A stretch of DNA of 64,000 nucleotides, from positions 62,001-126,000 of the forward strand of contig JACRMM010000015.1 in NCBI GenBank assembly GCA_016214985.1, given 5' to 3'. The notes below the pieces were generated by a model. The model ran no database searches. It was not told the origin of the DNA and saw only the letters and a list, made by a program, of their open reading frames with translations. Within the stretch, counting starts at the first letter, position 1; each line of letters opens with the position of its first letter. Positions 8,419-16,655 of the stretch are shown here, one piece after another. Source of the stretch: Deltaproteobacteria bacterium (GTDB taxonomy: Bacteria > Desulfobacterota > Deferrisomatia > Deferrisomatales > JACRMM01). Both the position numbers and the translations under genes were made by a program.

Positions 8419-10869
8419 CTACGGTTCTTCCTCCGAAGAACCGGAACGTGTCGCTCGCCGCCCTAGGGCATCGGCGGCCGGGGTGTCGACGCTCCTGAGA
8501 TGGAGGTCCCTTTGCGGGAACGGGATCTCGATCCCTTCCTCCCGGAATCGCTGGTCAATCGCCTGGAGCAGGGCGCTTCGGATTACGAGGCGCTCGGCGA
8601 CTTCGCCCACCCAGGCGCGCAGCTCGAAGTCCAGAGAGCTTGCGCCGAAGCCGGTGAAGAGGACCTGTGGCGCCGGCTCCGGGAGCACCGAGGGGTGATT
8701 CGCGGCCACGCCGGTAAGGGTGCCCATGACCCGCGTCACGTCCGACCCGTAGGCGACACCCACTGGAACGACGATCCTGGACTGGCGGTCCGAGAGCGTC
8801 CAGTTGGTCACCGGGTTTGAGATGAGGTCGCTGTTGGGGACGATGAGCTCGGACTGGTCGAGGGTCTGGATGATGGTCGAGCGCAGACCGAGTCGCTTGA
8901 TCTGACCCCACTCCCCGGCGACCTGGACCACGTCACCCACCTTCACGGGCCGCTCGAAGAGCAGGATCAGGCCGCTCACGAAGTTGTTGACGACGTTCTG
9001 GAGGCCGAAGCCGATCCCGACTCCCAGCGCGCTCGCGACGATCGCAAGGTTTCGGAGCTCCACGCCCAGGGTGCCCAGGGCGAGCACCAGGCCGGCGAGC
9101 ACGAAGGCGTAGTGCACTAGGCGCTTGACCGACATTCGAACGCCGATGTCAATGTGGGCGGCGAGGGGCGTGCCCTCGTCGAGCAGGGCTTGGACGGTCC
9201 ACGAGCTGAGAACGGCCCCGTAGAGAACGGCCGCGGCCGCGAGCGCGAGCCCCACGGTGATCGACGTGCCGCCAAGGGTGACTCCCAGCGAAAGGAGGCC
9301 GCGGGCCGCGGCGAGGGGACCGTCGAAGACCCTCCAGACCCCCAGCAGGAACGAGAGGGTGAGTCCCCCGATCAGCAGGTCCGTGAGGACCCCAAACCGA
9401 TGGACGATCGAGCCGGTGTTTTCGCGCACCAGCCGGAGCCGTTGGAAGTGCGGGCCACCGCCGGCCAGTTCGGTGGCTCCTCGCACCAGGAGCGCGAGGA
9501 CCCAGGCGAGGAGGACGAGGAACGTGGTCTCGAGCGAGGCCTCCACGAGGTGCACCGCGAGCGCGCCGAAGCCCCCGAGCTGGGCCAGCAGGACGACGGC
9601 GAACACGGCGGCCCCGAGCCGGAGCGACCACGTATACTTGGGCGTATCGCCCCGGCGCGCACTTTCGCGGGCGCGCCACAGGCACAGGGGGAGCCCCGCG
9701 CCGGCCACGACCGTGACGTAGACTCGGAAGAGAGGCTCCGGAAGGCCCAACACACGCAGGAGCTGGGTCAGCCAGAGAAGACTTGCCAGCCCGTAGAGCA
9801 GGCGCCGCTTCCACGGGAGGGAGATCAGCCCGGCCACGAGCCGGGCGGCCGCGGGCGCGATGATGGTCCAGAGGAGCAGCGACCACGTGGACGGCATGGT
9901 GCCGTAGAGTGCGGAAGGGGCCGCGAATCCGACGAACAGGGCCGCGGCCAGGGGGCGTTTCTCCAGGAACGACCAGCGCAGTGACCGCTGCAGCAGTGCT
10001 CGCCGTCGACGGATGCTGCGCCACAGGAGGAAGGACAGGGCGAGCTGGAGAAGCGCGATCCAGGCGTTGGAGGCGAGGAACGGTTGGTCCGGCCATCCGA
10101 GCTCGGCGACGCGCGGCCAACGGGCGGGGGCGAGCGCGTGACGCACCGTGGTCCAGAACTCCGGGGAGAGGAGCGAGGGCCCGGTCTTGCGAAACAGGTT
10201 TCCTCGAAGCGACTCGAGCAGCCTGTCGGCCTCCGCCCCCACCGCCTGGGTGCGCGCCTGCGTCTCGCCGGCGCGGCCCTGCAGTTCCACAAGCGGCACG
10301 GCGGCGCTCGACAGGAGCTGTTGCGCGCTCTGGAGCGTGCGGTGGACCTCGGAGAAGGTGGCGCTCAGGGCGGCCCTCGGGGCGCCCCGGGGAAGCGCGG
10401 CCTCCCAGGTCTCCCATCGCGTCCGCTCGTCGGCCCAGGCCTTCTGCAGGGCGCCGAGCCGCGCGAGCTCGGCTGAAAGGGAGTCGCCGAGGGTCTGAAG
10501 GGAGTCGGTCAGGTCCTGCGCCGCGGCCCGGAGCTCGGTCAGCTGGTCGTAGCGCGCCTCGCCGGACGCCTTGAGGGTTTGGAGCCGGGCGGCCAGGCGG
10601 TCGGCCCTCTGCTGCCAGGCGGCGACGTTCTTCTGCTGCGCCGCCACGTCGATCTTTCCCGTGAGAGCGCTCTGAAGCAGAGAGAAGCGGCGGAACAGGT
10701 CCGTGGACCGGGGAACCAGATCGGCCAGGCCCGCGCCTGGCGACGCTTCCTGGCCTGCTGCCTTCGGGGCAGCGTCAAGCCGCTCCCCGGCTTCAGTGGC
10801 GGCTGCAGGCGAAGCTGCGGCCAGGAGAACGAGCAGCAGGAGGGACACGGCCGGGGAACGGGTCGCCAT
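8419..10869 (-). CDS. Large MscK/MscM-like mechanosensitive channel
   Basis: An 816-residue protein: signal peptide (hydrophobic VSLLLLVLLAAASPAAA), a periplasmic coiled-coil region to about residue 240, some eight to nine membrane helices, then the MscS core with pore helix NLAIVASALGVGIGFGLQNV and beta domain PVKVGDVVQVAGEWGQIKRL. The large periplasmic N-terminus places it with MscK/YjeP-type channels. ATG 10869 was chosen over longer in-frame starts because AGGAG lies eight bases upstream and the signal peptide then begins correctly. It probably works alongside the smaller MscS channel downstream in osmotic protection. Confidence 0.9.
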   Translation of the reverse strand: MATRSPAVSLLLLVLLAAASPAAATEAGERLDAAPKAAGQEASPGAGLADLVPRSTDLFRRFSLLQSALTGKIDVAAQQKNVAAWQQRADRLAARLQTLKASGEARYDQLTELRAAAQDLTDSLQTLGDSLSAELARLGALQKAWADERTRWETWEAALPRGAPRAALSATFSEVHRTLQSAQQLLSSAAVPLVELQGRAGETQARTQAVGAEADRLLESLRGNLFRKTGPSLLSPEFWTTVRHALAPARWPRVAELGWPDQPFLASNAWIALLQLALSFLLWRSIRRRRALLQRSLRWSFLEKRPLAAALFVGFAAPSALYGTMPSTWSLLLWTIIAPAAARLVAGLISLPWKRRLLYGLASLLWLTQLLRVLGLPEPLFRVYVTVVAGAGLPLCLWRARESARRGDTPKYTWSLRLGAAVFAVVLLAQLGGFGALAVHLVEASLETTFLVLLAWVLALLVRGATELAGGGPHFQRLRLVRENTGSIVHRFGVLTDLLIGGLTLSFLLGVWRVFDGPLAAARGLLSLGVTLGGTSITVGLALAAAAVLYGAVLSSWTVQALLDEGTPLAAHIDIGVRMSVKRLVHYAFVLAGLVLALGTLGVELRNLAIVASALGVGIGFGLQNVVNNFVSGLILLFERPVKVGDVVQVAGEWGQIKRLGLRSTIIQTLDQSELIVPNSDLISNPVTNWTLSDRQSRIVVPVGVAYGSDVTRVMGTLTGVAANHPSVLPEPAPQVLFTGFGASSLDFELRAWVGEVAERLVIRSALLQAIDQRFREEGIEIPFPQRDLHLRSVDTPAADALGRRATRSGSSEEEP

Positions 10870-11068
10870 CGATTCCATCTCCTGGCGAGGGCATGTGATG
10901 CGTACGAGTCGGGCGGCCGCCCATGATAGCACACTGCCGGAGACTTCCATCGGTCCGGGTCCGCCGCCGGGAACGTTTGGGGGGACTCACGCAACGTTCG
11001 GGTACCCGTCCGATACGCGCTCATCCCGCGCCGGGGTGAGCGGGGTGTGTCGCAGGCCGTGTCGGCCG

Positions 11069-11097
11069 TTGACACAGCCCCCGAGCACTGGTAGTGT
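11069..11097 (+). promoter_or_regulatory. Sigma-70-like promoter of the RRM gene
   Basis: A perfect -35 TTGACA (11069-11074), a 17-base spacer and a weak -10 TAGTGT (11092-11097). If used, it gives a leader of about 220 bases ahead of the RRM start. The rest of 10870-11322, between the divergent channel and RRM genes, holds no convincing gene. Confidence 0.5.
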
Positions 11098-11153
11098 GCC
11101 GTCCCGACCCGGAGCCCGTGCCGGCGCGCCGGCGGCTGAAGGGAACACGGCAG

Positions 11154-11190
11154 AGGGACCTGGCAGATGGCGGGGCCCTTTTTTGTTTTC
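11154..11190 (+). promoter_or_regulatory. Terminator-like hairpin in the RRM gene leader
   Basis: AGGGACC (11154-11160) can pair with GGGCCCT (11073-type right arm at 11073+100, i.e. 11173-11179) with one A-G mismatch, followed directly by TTTTTTGTTTT. This has the form of an intrinsic terminator, but it lies inside the predicted leader about 135 bases before the RRM start codon, so it could attenuate transcription. A perfect GCCGGCGCGCCGGC palindrome lies just upstream. Confidence 0.45.
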
Positions 11191-11322
11191 TCGTGCCTGC
11201 GTGGTGGTCGGGCGGTCCCTGGACGGCCCGACTCTTCCTGCAGGTGCTGAGCAACGCGCGGCACGGTCGACGCAGGATTCGTAGGGATTATTCACGCCGC
11301 AAGGGCACCAACAGGAGGAGCG

Positions 11323-11874
11323 ATGGCGGTCCGGCTTTTCGTGGGGAACCTGGCCTATGACGTGACGGAGTCGGAGCTCCGGGAGCTGTTCTCGGCGGTC
11401 GCGCCGCCGTCCTACGTGCGCCTTCCGACGGATCGGGAGACCGGCAAGCCGCGGGGGTTCGCCTTCGTCGAGTTCAACGACCCGTCGCAGGCGGAGGACG
11501 CGGTGCGCCGCTTCCACCAGCATGTGTTCAAGGGCCGGCCGCTCGCGGTCAACGAGGCGCGTGCGCGGGAGGACGGCCCTGCGGTCCGGGCGCCCTCGCC
11601 GTCTCTCTCGGCCTGGCCCGGAGAGGCCTCGGGACTCGAAGGTCCGGCGCGCGAGGGCACACCCCGGCGGACCTTCGGGCCGGATGCGCCGCCGCGCGGC
11701 AAGCGCAAGAACGAGTCTCGGGGCACCAAGGGCGAGCGGGCTCCCAAGGGGCCGCTGCGTGAACGAAGCGGAGGCCAGTTCTTCGGAGGGGACGTCGAGG
11801 ACGCCGATGCGGACACCGAAGCCGACGACTTCGCCCTGTGGGCACGCGACGAGAAGGCGACGGACGACGACTGA
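11323..11874 (+). CDS. RNA-recognition-motif (RRM) RNA-binding protein
   Basis: A 183-residue protein with one RRM at residues 3-80. RNP2 is LFVGNL and RNP1 is RGFAFVEF, with aromatic residues in the RNA-stacking positions. The C-terminal 100 residues are a disordered, charged tail rich in Arg, Lys, Gly and Pro ending in an acidic patch. Single-RRM bacterial proteins are often induced by cold and bind single-stranded RNA; this role is inferred. A strong AGGAGGAG site lies five to six bases before the ATG. The long leader with a terminator-like hairpin suggests RNA-level control. The next gene encodes another highly charged small protein. Confidence 0.92.
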   Translation: MAVRLFVGNLAYDVTESELRELFSAVAPPSYVRLPTDRETGKPRGFAFVEFNDPSQAEDAVRRFHQHVFKGRPLAVNEARAREDGPAVRAPSPSLSAWPGEASGLEGPAREGTPRRTFGPDAPPRGKRKNESRGTKGERAPKGPLRERSGGQFFGGDVEDADADTEADDFALWARDEKATDDD

Positions 11875-11958
11875 GGGGAGGACGTTCCGAACGCCGGGGG
11901 GAGCCGACCGCTTGAGCCCCGACCGGAAGCGCGCCGACCGAACCCCAGGAGCGAGACG

Positions 11959-12174
11959 ATGGGAAAGAACTCGAGACCGACCATTCAAAAGCGCGAGAAG
12001 GAGAAGGCTCGCCAACAGAAACGAGTGGAGAAGGACGCGCGTCGCGTCGAAGCGAAGGAGCGCCGGGCGGCCGCCTCCCCTCGGGGTGAAGGCGAAGACC
12101 CCGATATCGCCGGGATCGTTCCCGGTCCCCAGCCTCTGCCCCCGCAGTTCGACCCGGTCTCCGGGGACGAGTAG
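11959..12174 (+). CDS. Small charged protein
   Basis: A 71-residue protein whose first 45 residues are a lysine/arginine/glutamate helix (RPTIQKREKEKARQQKRVEK) followed by a proline-rich acidic tail. The composition suggests nucleic-acid or ribosome association, and it directly follows the RRM gene, so a shared role in RNA metabolism is plausible. I recall similar small proteins beside RRM genes in deltaproteobacteria but know no function. It has its own ATG at 11959 with GAGCGAGACG upstream, a moderate ribosome binding site. Confidence 0.75.
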   Translation: MGKNSRPTIQKREKEKARQQKRVEKDARRVEAKERRAAASPRGEGEDPDIAGIVPGPQPLPPQFDPVSGDE

Positions 12175-12366
12175 TCTTCCGAACGCCTCCGGTCCTGCCT
12201 CCGCGCCGAGAAACTCGAGCGGAATACGCGGGGAGTTGGCCCGGCTCCGCGGCTCTTTGTTCCGGTTGCCTGTCCTGATCCCTCGGCCGCAGGCGGTGCC
12301 CGACGCGGGCCCGCAGCGTGGTCGGATTCGGCCGCCGTTCCGCGTCCCTCGCGCCCAGGAGCACGG

Positions 12367-12528
12367 ATGGGAAAGCTACTCGCCATCGTTGGAACCACGG
12401 CCGGTGGCTGGCTCGGATGGTGGCTCGGCGCACACGTCGGGTGGATGACAGGCTACTTCTCGAGCGTCCTGGGATCGGCGGCCGGCTGGTACGCCGGCCG
12501 GTACCTCACGGCCCGCCTGCTGGAGTAG
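12367..12528 (+). CDS. Small glycine/tryptophan-rich membrane protein
   Basis: A 53-residue protein from ATG 12367 to TAG 12528. It is almost entirely hydrophobic, with two possible membrane segments (LLAIVGTTAGGWLGWWLGA and SVLGSAAGWYAGRYL) and GxxxG-type glycine spacing, the pattern of small glycine-zipper membrane proteins. The short length argues for caution, but the clean amphipathic composition and proper stop support a real gene. It lies alone before the chemosensory operon, and no role is known. Confidence 0.65.
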   Translation: MGKLLAIVGTTAGGWLGWWLGAHVGWMTGYFSSVLGSAAGWYAGRYLTARLLE

Positions 12529-12627
12529 TGGACGCCCGAGGCGCGACGCACCTAAAGACCTCTCCTTGTTTGGCCGATCCATACGCGGACGCCGTGGGTC
12601 CCCGCAACCACGTTTCCGAGGTCGGCC

Positions 12628-13560
12628 ATGCCTCTCGAAGGAACCCTCAACTACCTCGATGTCGCGCACCTGCTGCAGGTGGTCGGCGCCTCCCAAAAAT
12701 CCGGCGTGCTGGAGATCTCGTGGGAGGGCCGCTGGGCGCGCCTCGTGTTCGAGCGTGGCGACCTGCTCTGCGCGGAGGCCAGCGCCTGCCACGACGGGAT
12801 CGGCACGCTCCTGGTCAAGGCCGGGCTGCTCTCCGGCGACCAGCTCGAGGCTGCCCTGGCACGGCAGCGCGACGAGGGGCCCGGGCCGCGGCGCCTGGGC
12901 GCGATCCTGTGCGACGAGTTCGGCATCGAGCCCGAGGACATCGAGCGGCTGCTGCGTGAGCAGTTCGAACGGGTCGCGCTCGACGTCTTCTCGTGGCCCG
13001 GTGGGCGATTCGTGTTTCGGTTTCGGGAGCCGGGCAGCGCCGGCGACCGGTTCCGCCTCGACGCGGTGGAGTTCATCCTGGCGGTGGGCATCCGGGCAGG
13101 GCTCCTCGTCGAGAAGGCGCTCGAGCGCGACCGAAGCGCGACACTCCGGCCCCGGCTCATCTTTCTGGACCGGGACGAGGCGCTGCTCGGACGCTACCGC
13201 GAGCACTGGCAGCGCAAGGGGTACGCGGTGACCTGCTGCGCCGCGCCGAGCGAGGTCGTCGCAGCGCTGGACCTCGTCGACGAGCCGCTGACGAGGGTCG
13301 TCGTGGCGGGTTGGGACCGGGATGCTTCGGGCGGGGTCCAGGATCTCTTGGGCCTGCAGTCGCGGTACTCGGACGTGGCGATCGTCGAAGTGGGCGGCGG
13401 AGCCTCGGGGGGATCCGTGGGCGGCGGTGCGATTGTGTGCAAACCGTCGCCGGAGGAGCTCGGTGGGCCCCACGGGGACATGTGCTTCGCGGTGTTCATG
13501 GTGTCACTGGAACGAGCGCTGACCCAGGTTCTCGGCGGGTCCGGGGATGCGCCTTCATGA
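12628..13560 (+). CDS. DUF4388 protein with degenerate receiver-like domain
   Basis: A 310-residue protein opening the chemosensory operon. Residues 1-100 match the DUF4388 pattern (EGTLNYLDVAHLLQVVGASQ, GVLEISWEG, FERGDLLCAE), a domain common in gliding and social-motility signalling proteins. The C-terminal 140 residues look like a receiver fold (RPRLIFLDRDEALLGRYREH, TRVVVAGWDRD, CKPSPEEL) without a clear phosphoacceptor triad. Its stop overlaps the cheA start (ATGA), so it is translated with CheA and may be its output or scaffold. Confidence 0.82.
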   Translation: MPLEGTLNYLDVAHLLQVVGASQKSGVLEISWEGRWARLVFERGDLLCAEASACHDGIGTLLVKAGLLSGDQLEAALARQRDEGPGPRRLGAILCDEFGIEPEDIERLLREQFERVALDVFSWPGGRFVFRFREPGSAGDRFRLDAVEFILAVGIRAGLLVEKALERDRSATLRPRLIFLDRDEALLGRYREHWQRKGYAVTCCAAPSEVVAALDLVDEPLTRVVVAGWDRDASGGVQDLLGLQSRYSDVAIVEVGGGASGGSVGGGAIVCKPSPEELGGPHGDMCFAVFMVSLERALTQVLGGSGDAPS

Positions 13561-15632
13561 CCGAAGGCCCAGGGCGCAACGTCGAGGAATTCCTTCCCGA
13601 AGCCGACGAGATCCTGGAGGCCGTGGCCGAGGACCTGCTGCGGCTCGAGGCCACGGCTCGCGAGGGGGAGGCCGACCCGGAGGTGATCAACAGCATCTTC
13701 CGGGGTGCTCACAGCCTCAAGGGTCTGTCGGGCATGTTCGGCTTCACGCAGGTCACGGAGGTCTCCCACAAGATGGAGACCCTGCTCGACAGCCTGCGCA
13801 TGGGCAAGGTGGCCTGTGAGGGCCGGGTCGTGGATCTCCTCTTCGAGGGGGTGGACCTCGTCAAGGCTCTGTGCGGCCGGCTCGTCGAGGGGCAAGCACC
13901 CGACGACCCGCGGGTCGTGCCGTTCGTGGAGCGCCTCCTGACAGCCTCGCAGGGCGGGGGACCGCCCGGCCCTCCGGGTGTCGCCTCGCTCGGCCTCGCC
14001 GAAGAGGCGCTGCGGGTCCTCACGGACTACGAGGTGCACCGACTCGAGGAGACGCTCAAGAACCCCAAACGCACCCTGGTGCGCGTACGCGCCCGGTTTC
14101 CCATCGAGACCTTCGACACGGATCTGGAGGCCCTCAATCAGGTGCTCGCGGGCTTGGGAGAGATCATCTCTACCCTCCCGTCGGCTGATCCCGGTAGCGA
14201 GGAGTTCCTGGAGTTTGATCTGCTGGTGGGTGCGAAGGCGGCCCTGCCGGACGTTCATGCGGCCCTGGAGCCCTTTCCGGCGTCGGCGACGGTCCTGGGA
14301 GGAGCGTCCTCAACCGCTGCGGCACCGCCCACCCCGCGTCCGGCGCCGGAGGTGCACGAGCCGCCGCCCCGGCCGTCCGTTCCGGAGCCAGCGGCACCGC
14401 GGCCCGAGGCCGAGGGCGGAAGAGGCGAGGGTGACCTTCGCAGTCTCACCAAGACGATCCGGGTCGACCTGCCGAAGCTCGACGCCCTGATGAACCTCGT
14501 CGGCGAGCTCGTGCTCACCAAGGGCCGTATCCAAATCCTCTCCGAGAGGCTGCGCGAGCAGATGGGCTTCACCGGGGAGGCGCTGGAGCTCAGCAAGGCG
14601 CAGAAAGAGCTGGAACGGAAGCTCTCGGAGCTCCAGCAGTCGGTGATGGACGTGCGAATGGTCCCCCTGGGGCAGATCTTCTCGAAGCTCCACCGGGTCA
14701 TCCGCAAGATCCTCCAGGGCTCGTCGAAGGAAGCGGAGCTCGAGATCTACGGGGCCGAGACCGAGCTGGACAAGCTCATCGTGGAGGATCTCAGCGATCC
14801 GCTCATCCACGTCATCCGCAACGCCGTGGACCACGGCATCGAGGAGCCCTCGGTGCGCCTGGGCCGCGGGAAGCCGGCCAAGGGGGTCGTCAAGATCTCC
14901 GCACGCCAGCGCGGCAACCACGTCGTGCTCGAAGTCTCCGACGACGGAGCGGGGCTGTCCCGGGAGAGGATCCGCAAGAAGGCGGTTGAGCGGGGGCTCA
15001 TCGAAGAGGGAGCCGTCCTCGGCGACCGCGAGCTGTTCGACCTGGTGTTCCTCCCCGGCTTCTCGACCAAGGACCAGGTCACCGAGATCTCCGGACGCGG
15101 CGTGGGCATGGACGTCCTGCGCAGGAACATCGGGAACCTCTCCGGCATGATCGAGCTGACGAGCGCAGAAGGAAAGGGCACGACGGTTGCGATCACCCTG
15201 CCCATCACCCTGGCGATCATCCAGGCGCTGCTCGTGGGGGCCGGCGGTCAGACGTACGCTGTGCCGCTCAACAGCGTACTCGAGACACTGGTGGTGGAGG
15301 CCGATCAGGTGAAGACGCTCGAGGGCCGGCCCGTGCTGCATCTGCGGGAGCAGACCTTGCCTCTCGTCCGCGTGGATCGGCTCTTCGGGGCCGACGGGCC
15401 CCAGGTCCTTCCCCCGTACGCGGTCGTGATCGGTGTCGCCGAGAAGAGGGCGGCGTTCGCCGTCGACAGCCTGATCTCTCAGCGCGACGTGGTGATCAAG
15501 AGCCTGGGGCGAAGGCTTCGGACTCTGCACGGGATTGCAGGTGCCACGGACCTCGGCGACCAGCGCACGATCCTTGTGCTGGACGTCGCGGCGCTGGTCG
15601 ACCAGGTCTTCGAAGGCGACGGAGGGCGATGA
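13557..15632 (+). CDS. cheA: Chemotaxis histidine kinase CheA
   Basis: A 691-residue CheA from an ATG overlapping the preceding stop. Domains in order: P1 HPt with phosphorylated His52 (IFRGAHSLKGLSGMFGF); a linker and a proline-rich region near 250-290; the P3 dimerisation helix (LPKLDALMNLVGELVLTKGR); the P4 ATPase with N box HVIRNAVDHGIE and G boxes VSDDGAGLSRE and GRGVGMDVLRRNI; and a C-terminal CheW-like P5. It phosphorylates CheY/CheB-type receivers. Only CheB is encoded alongside, so the response regulator for output must lie elsewhere or be the DUF4388 protein. Confidence 0.96.
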   Translation: MTEGPGRNVEEFLPEADEILEAVAEDLLRLEATAREGEADPEVINSIFRGAHSLKGLSGMFGFTQVTEVSHKMETLLDSLRMGKVACEGRVVDLLFEGVDLVKALCGRLVEGQAPDDPRVVPFVERLLTASQGGGPPGPPGVASLGLAEEALRVLTDYEVHRLEETLKNPKRTLVRVRARFPIETFDTDLEALNQVLAGLGEIISTLPSADPGSEEFLEFDLLVGAKAALPDVHAALEPFPASATVLGGASSTAAAPPTPRPAPEVHEPPPRPSVPEPAAPRPEAEGGRGEGDLRSLTKTIRVDLPKLDALMNLVGELVLTKGRIQILSERLREQMGFTGEALELSKAQKELERKLSELQQSVMDVRMVPLGQIFSKLHRVIRKILQGSSKEAELEIYGAETELDKLIVEDLSDPLIHVIRNAVDHGIEEPSVRLGRGKPAKGVVKISARQRGNHVVLEVSDDGAGLSRERIRKKAVERGLIEEGAVLGDRELFDLVFLPGFSTKDQVTEISGRGVGMDVLRRNIGNLSGMIELTSAEGKGTTVAITLPITLAIIQALLVGAGGQTYAVPLNSVLETLVVEADQVKTLEGRPVLHLREQTLPLVRVDRLFGADGPQVLPPYAVVIGVAEKRAAFAVDSLISQRDVVIKSLGRRLRTLHGIAGATDLGDQRTILVLDVAALVDQVFEGDGGR

Positions 15633-15639
15633 GGCGGTG

Positions 15640-16182
15640 ATGAATCCAGCGACGGACCTTGAGGCGTGGCAGCGCCGACTCCTGGACGTCCTGCAAGGCG
15701 ATCTGGCGGCGGGGGGTGCCCCGACCGACGCGCCGGCGCGGCCGGTGGTGCGACGAGAGGTGCTCGTCTTCGACCTGGGAGGCGAAAGCTTCGGGATCGA
15801 CATCGAGGCGATCGCGGAGATCCTGCTGCCGCGTCCCGTCACGCCCCTGCCGCGCGTCCCACGCTTCGTCCTCGGCGTCGTAAGCCTTCGGGGCACGGTG
15901 CTCCCGGTGCTGGATCTCTGCCGCCGACTCGGTGTGACGGCCGCCGACACCGCGCGCTCCTCCCGCATCCTGGTGCTGCGGGACGGCGACGAGAGCGTGG
16001 GGTTCTGGGTCGAGAGGGTTCGGGGCGTCGTGCGGTTCGCTGCGGGTGAGTTGGAACCGACGGAGTTCTCCTCGGCGGTCGACCCCCGATTCCTGGAAGG
16101 GATCGGGTACGATCGCCGCGGGGCGCTCGTGGCCGTACTCCGGGCCGAGGCGCTGGTGGACTTTCGGTTGGAGGAGACATGA
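15640..16182 (+). CDS. cheW: CheW-like adaptor (first copy)
   Basis: A 180-residue CheW domain protein linking receptors to CheA. The N-terminal 40 residues are an extra extension; the CheW fold runs from VLVFDLGGESFGIDIEAIAEI through the conserved GVVSLRGTVLPVLDL loop. ATG 15640 is seven bases after the cheA stop, and an in-frame GTG lies directly before it. It overlaps the next cheW by four bases. Confidence 0.92.
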   Translation: MNPATDLEAWQRRLLDVLQGDLAAGGAPTDAPARPVVRREVLVFDLGGESFGIDIEAIAEILLPRPVTPLPRVPRFVLGVVSLRGTVLPVLDLCRRLGVTAADTARSSRILVLRDGDESVGFWVERVRGVVRFAAGELEPTEFSSAVDPRFLEGIGYDRRGALVAVLRAEALVDFRLEET

Positions 16183-16655
16183 GCCGCCTCCAGGGGCTCC
16201 AGGTCCTGTGCTTTCGCGTCGGGGGCCGCACGTTCGCCCTCGACATCATGGGCATCCGGGAGATCCTGCGAAACCAGACCGTGACCCCTTTGCCCCACAC
16301 CCCGCCCCACATCGCGGGCGTCGTGAATCTTCGGGGCGCATTGATCCCCGTCGTGGACCTGCGGCCGGCTCTCCTCGGGCCGGACGCCTCGCCTGCCGCT
16401 GAGGATCTCAAGCTCGTGGTCGTCCAGGCGCGAGGGAAGGTGGCCGGCCTGCTGGTCGACCAGGTGCTCGACGTCGCAGGGATCCCCTCGGCTGCGCTGA
16501 CCCCGATTCCCGGAGCGGGCGTCGACGCGGGCCACGCCGTCGTCGCGACGTTCCATCGAGCCGGGGAGGGGGGCGACGAGGTGGTCGTGCTGATGCGTGT
16601 CGCTCCCCTGCTGGAGGATGACGTACTCGTGCCTCCAGAGATCCTCGTCGCGTGA
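16179..16655 (+). CDS. cheW: CheW-like adaptor (second copy)
   Basis: A 158-residue CheW protein of usual length, with VLCFRVGGRTFALDIMGIRE at the N-terminus and GVVNLRGALIPVVDLRPALL in the receptor/CheA-binding loop. It overlaps its neighbours by four bases at both ends. Two different CheW proteins in one operon suggest two receptor sets or an array with a specialised geometry. Confidence 0.92.
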   Translation: MSRLQGLQVLCFRVGGRTFALDIMGIREILRNQTVTPLPHTPPHIAGVVNLRGALIPVVDLRPALLGPDASPAAEDLKLVVVQARGKVAGLLVDQVLDVAGIPSAALTPIPGAGVDAGHAVVATFHRAGEGGDEVVVLMRVAPLLEDDVLVPPEILVA

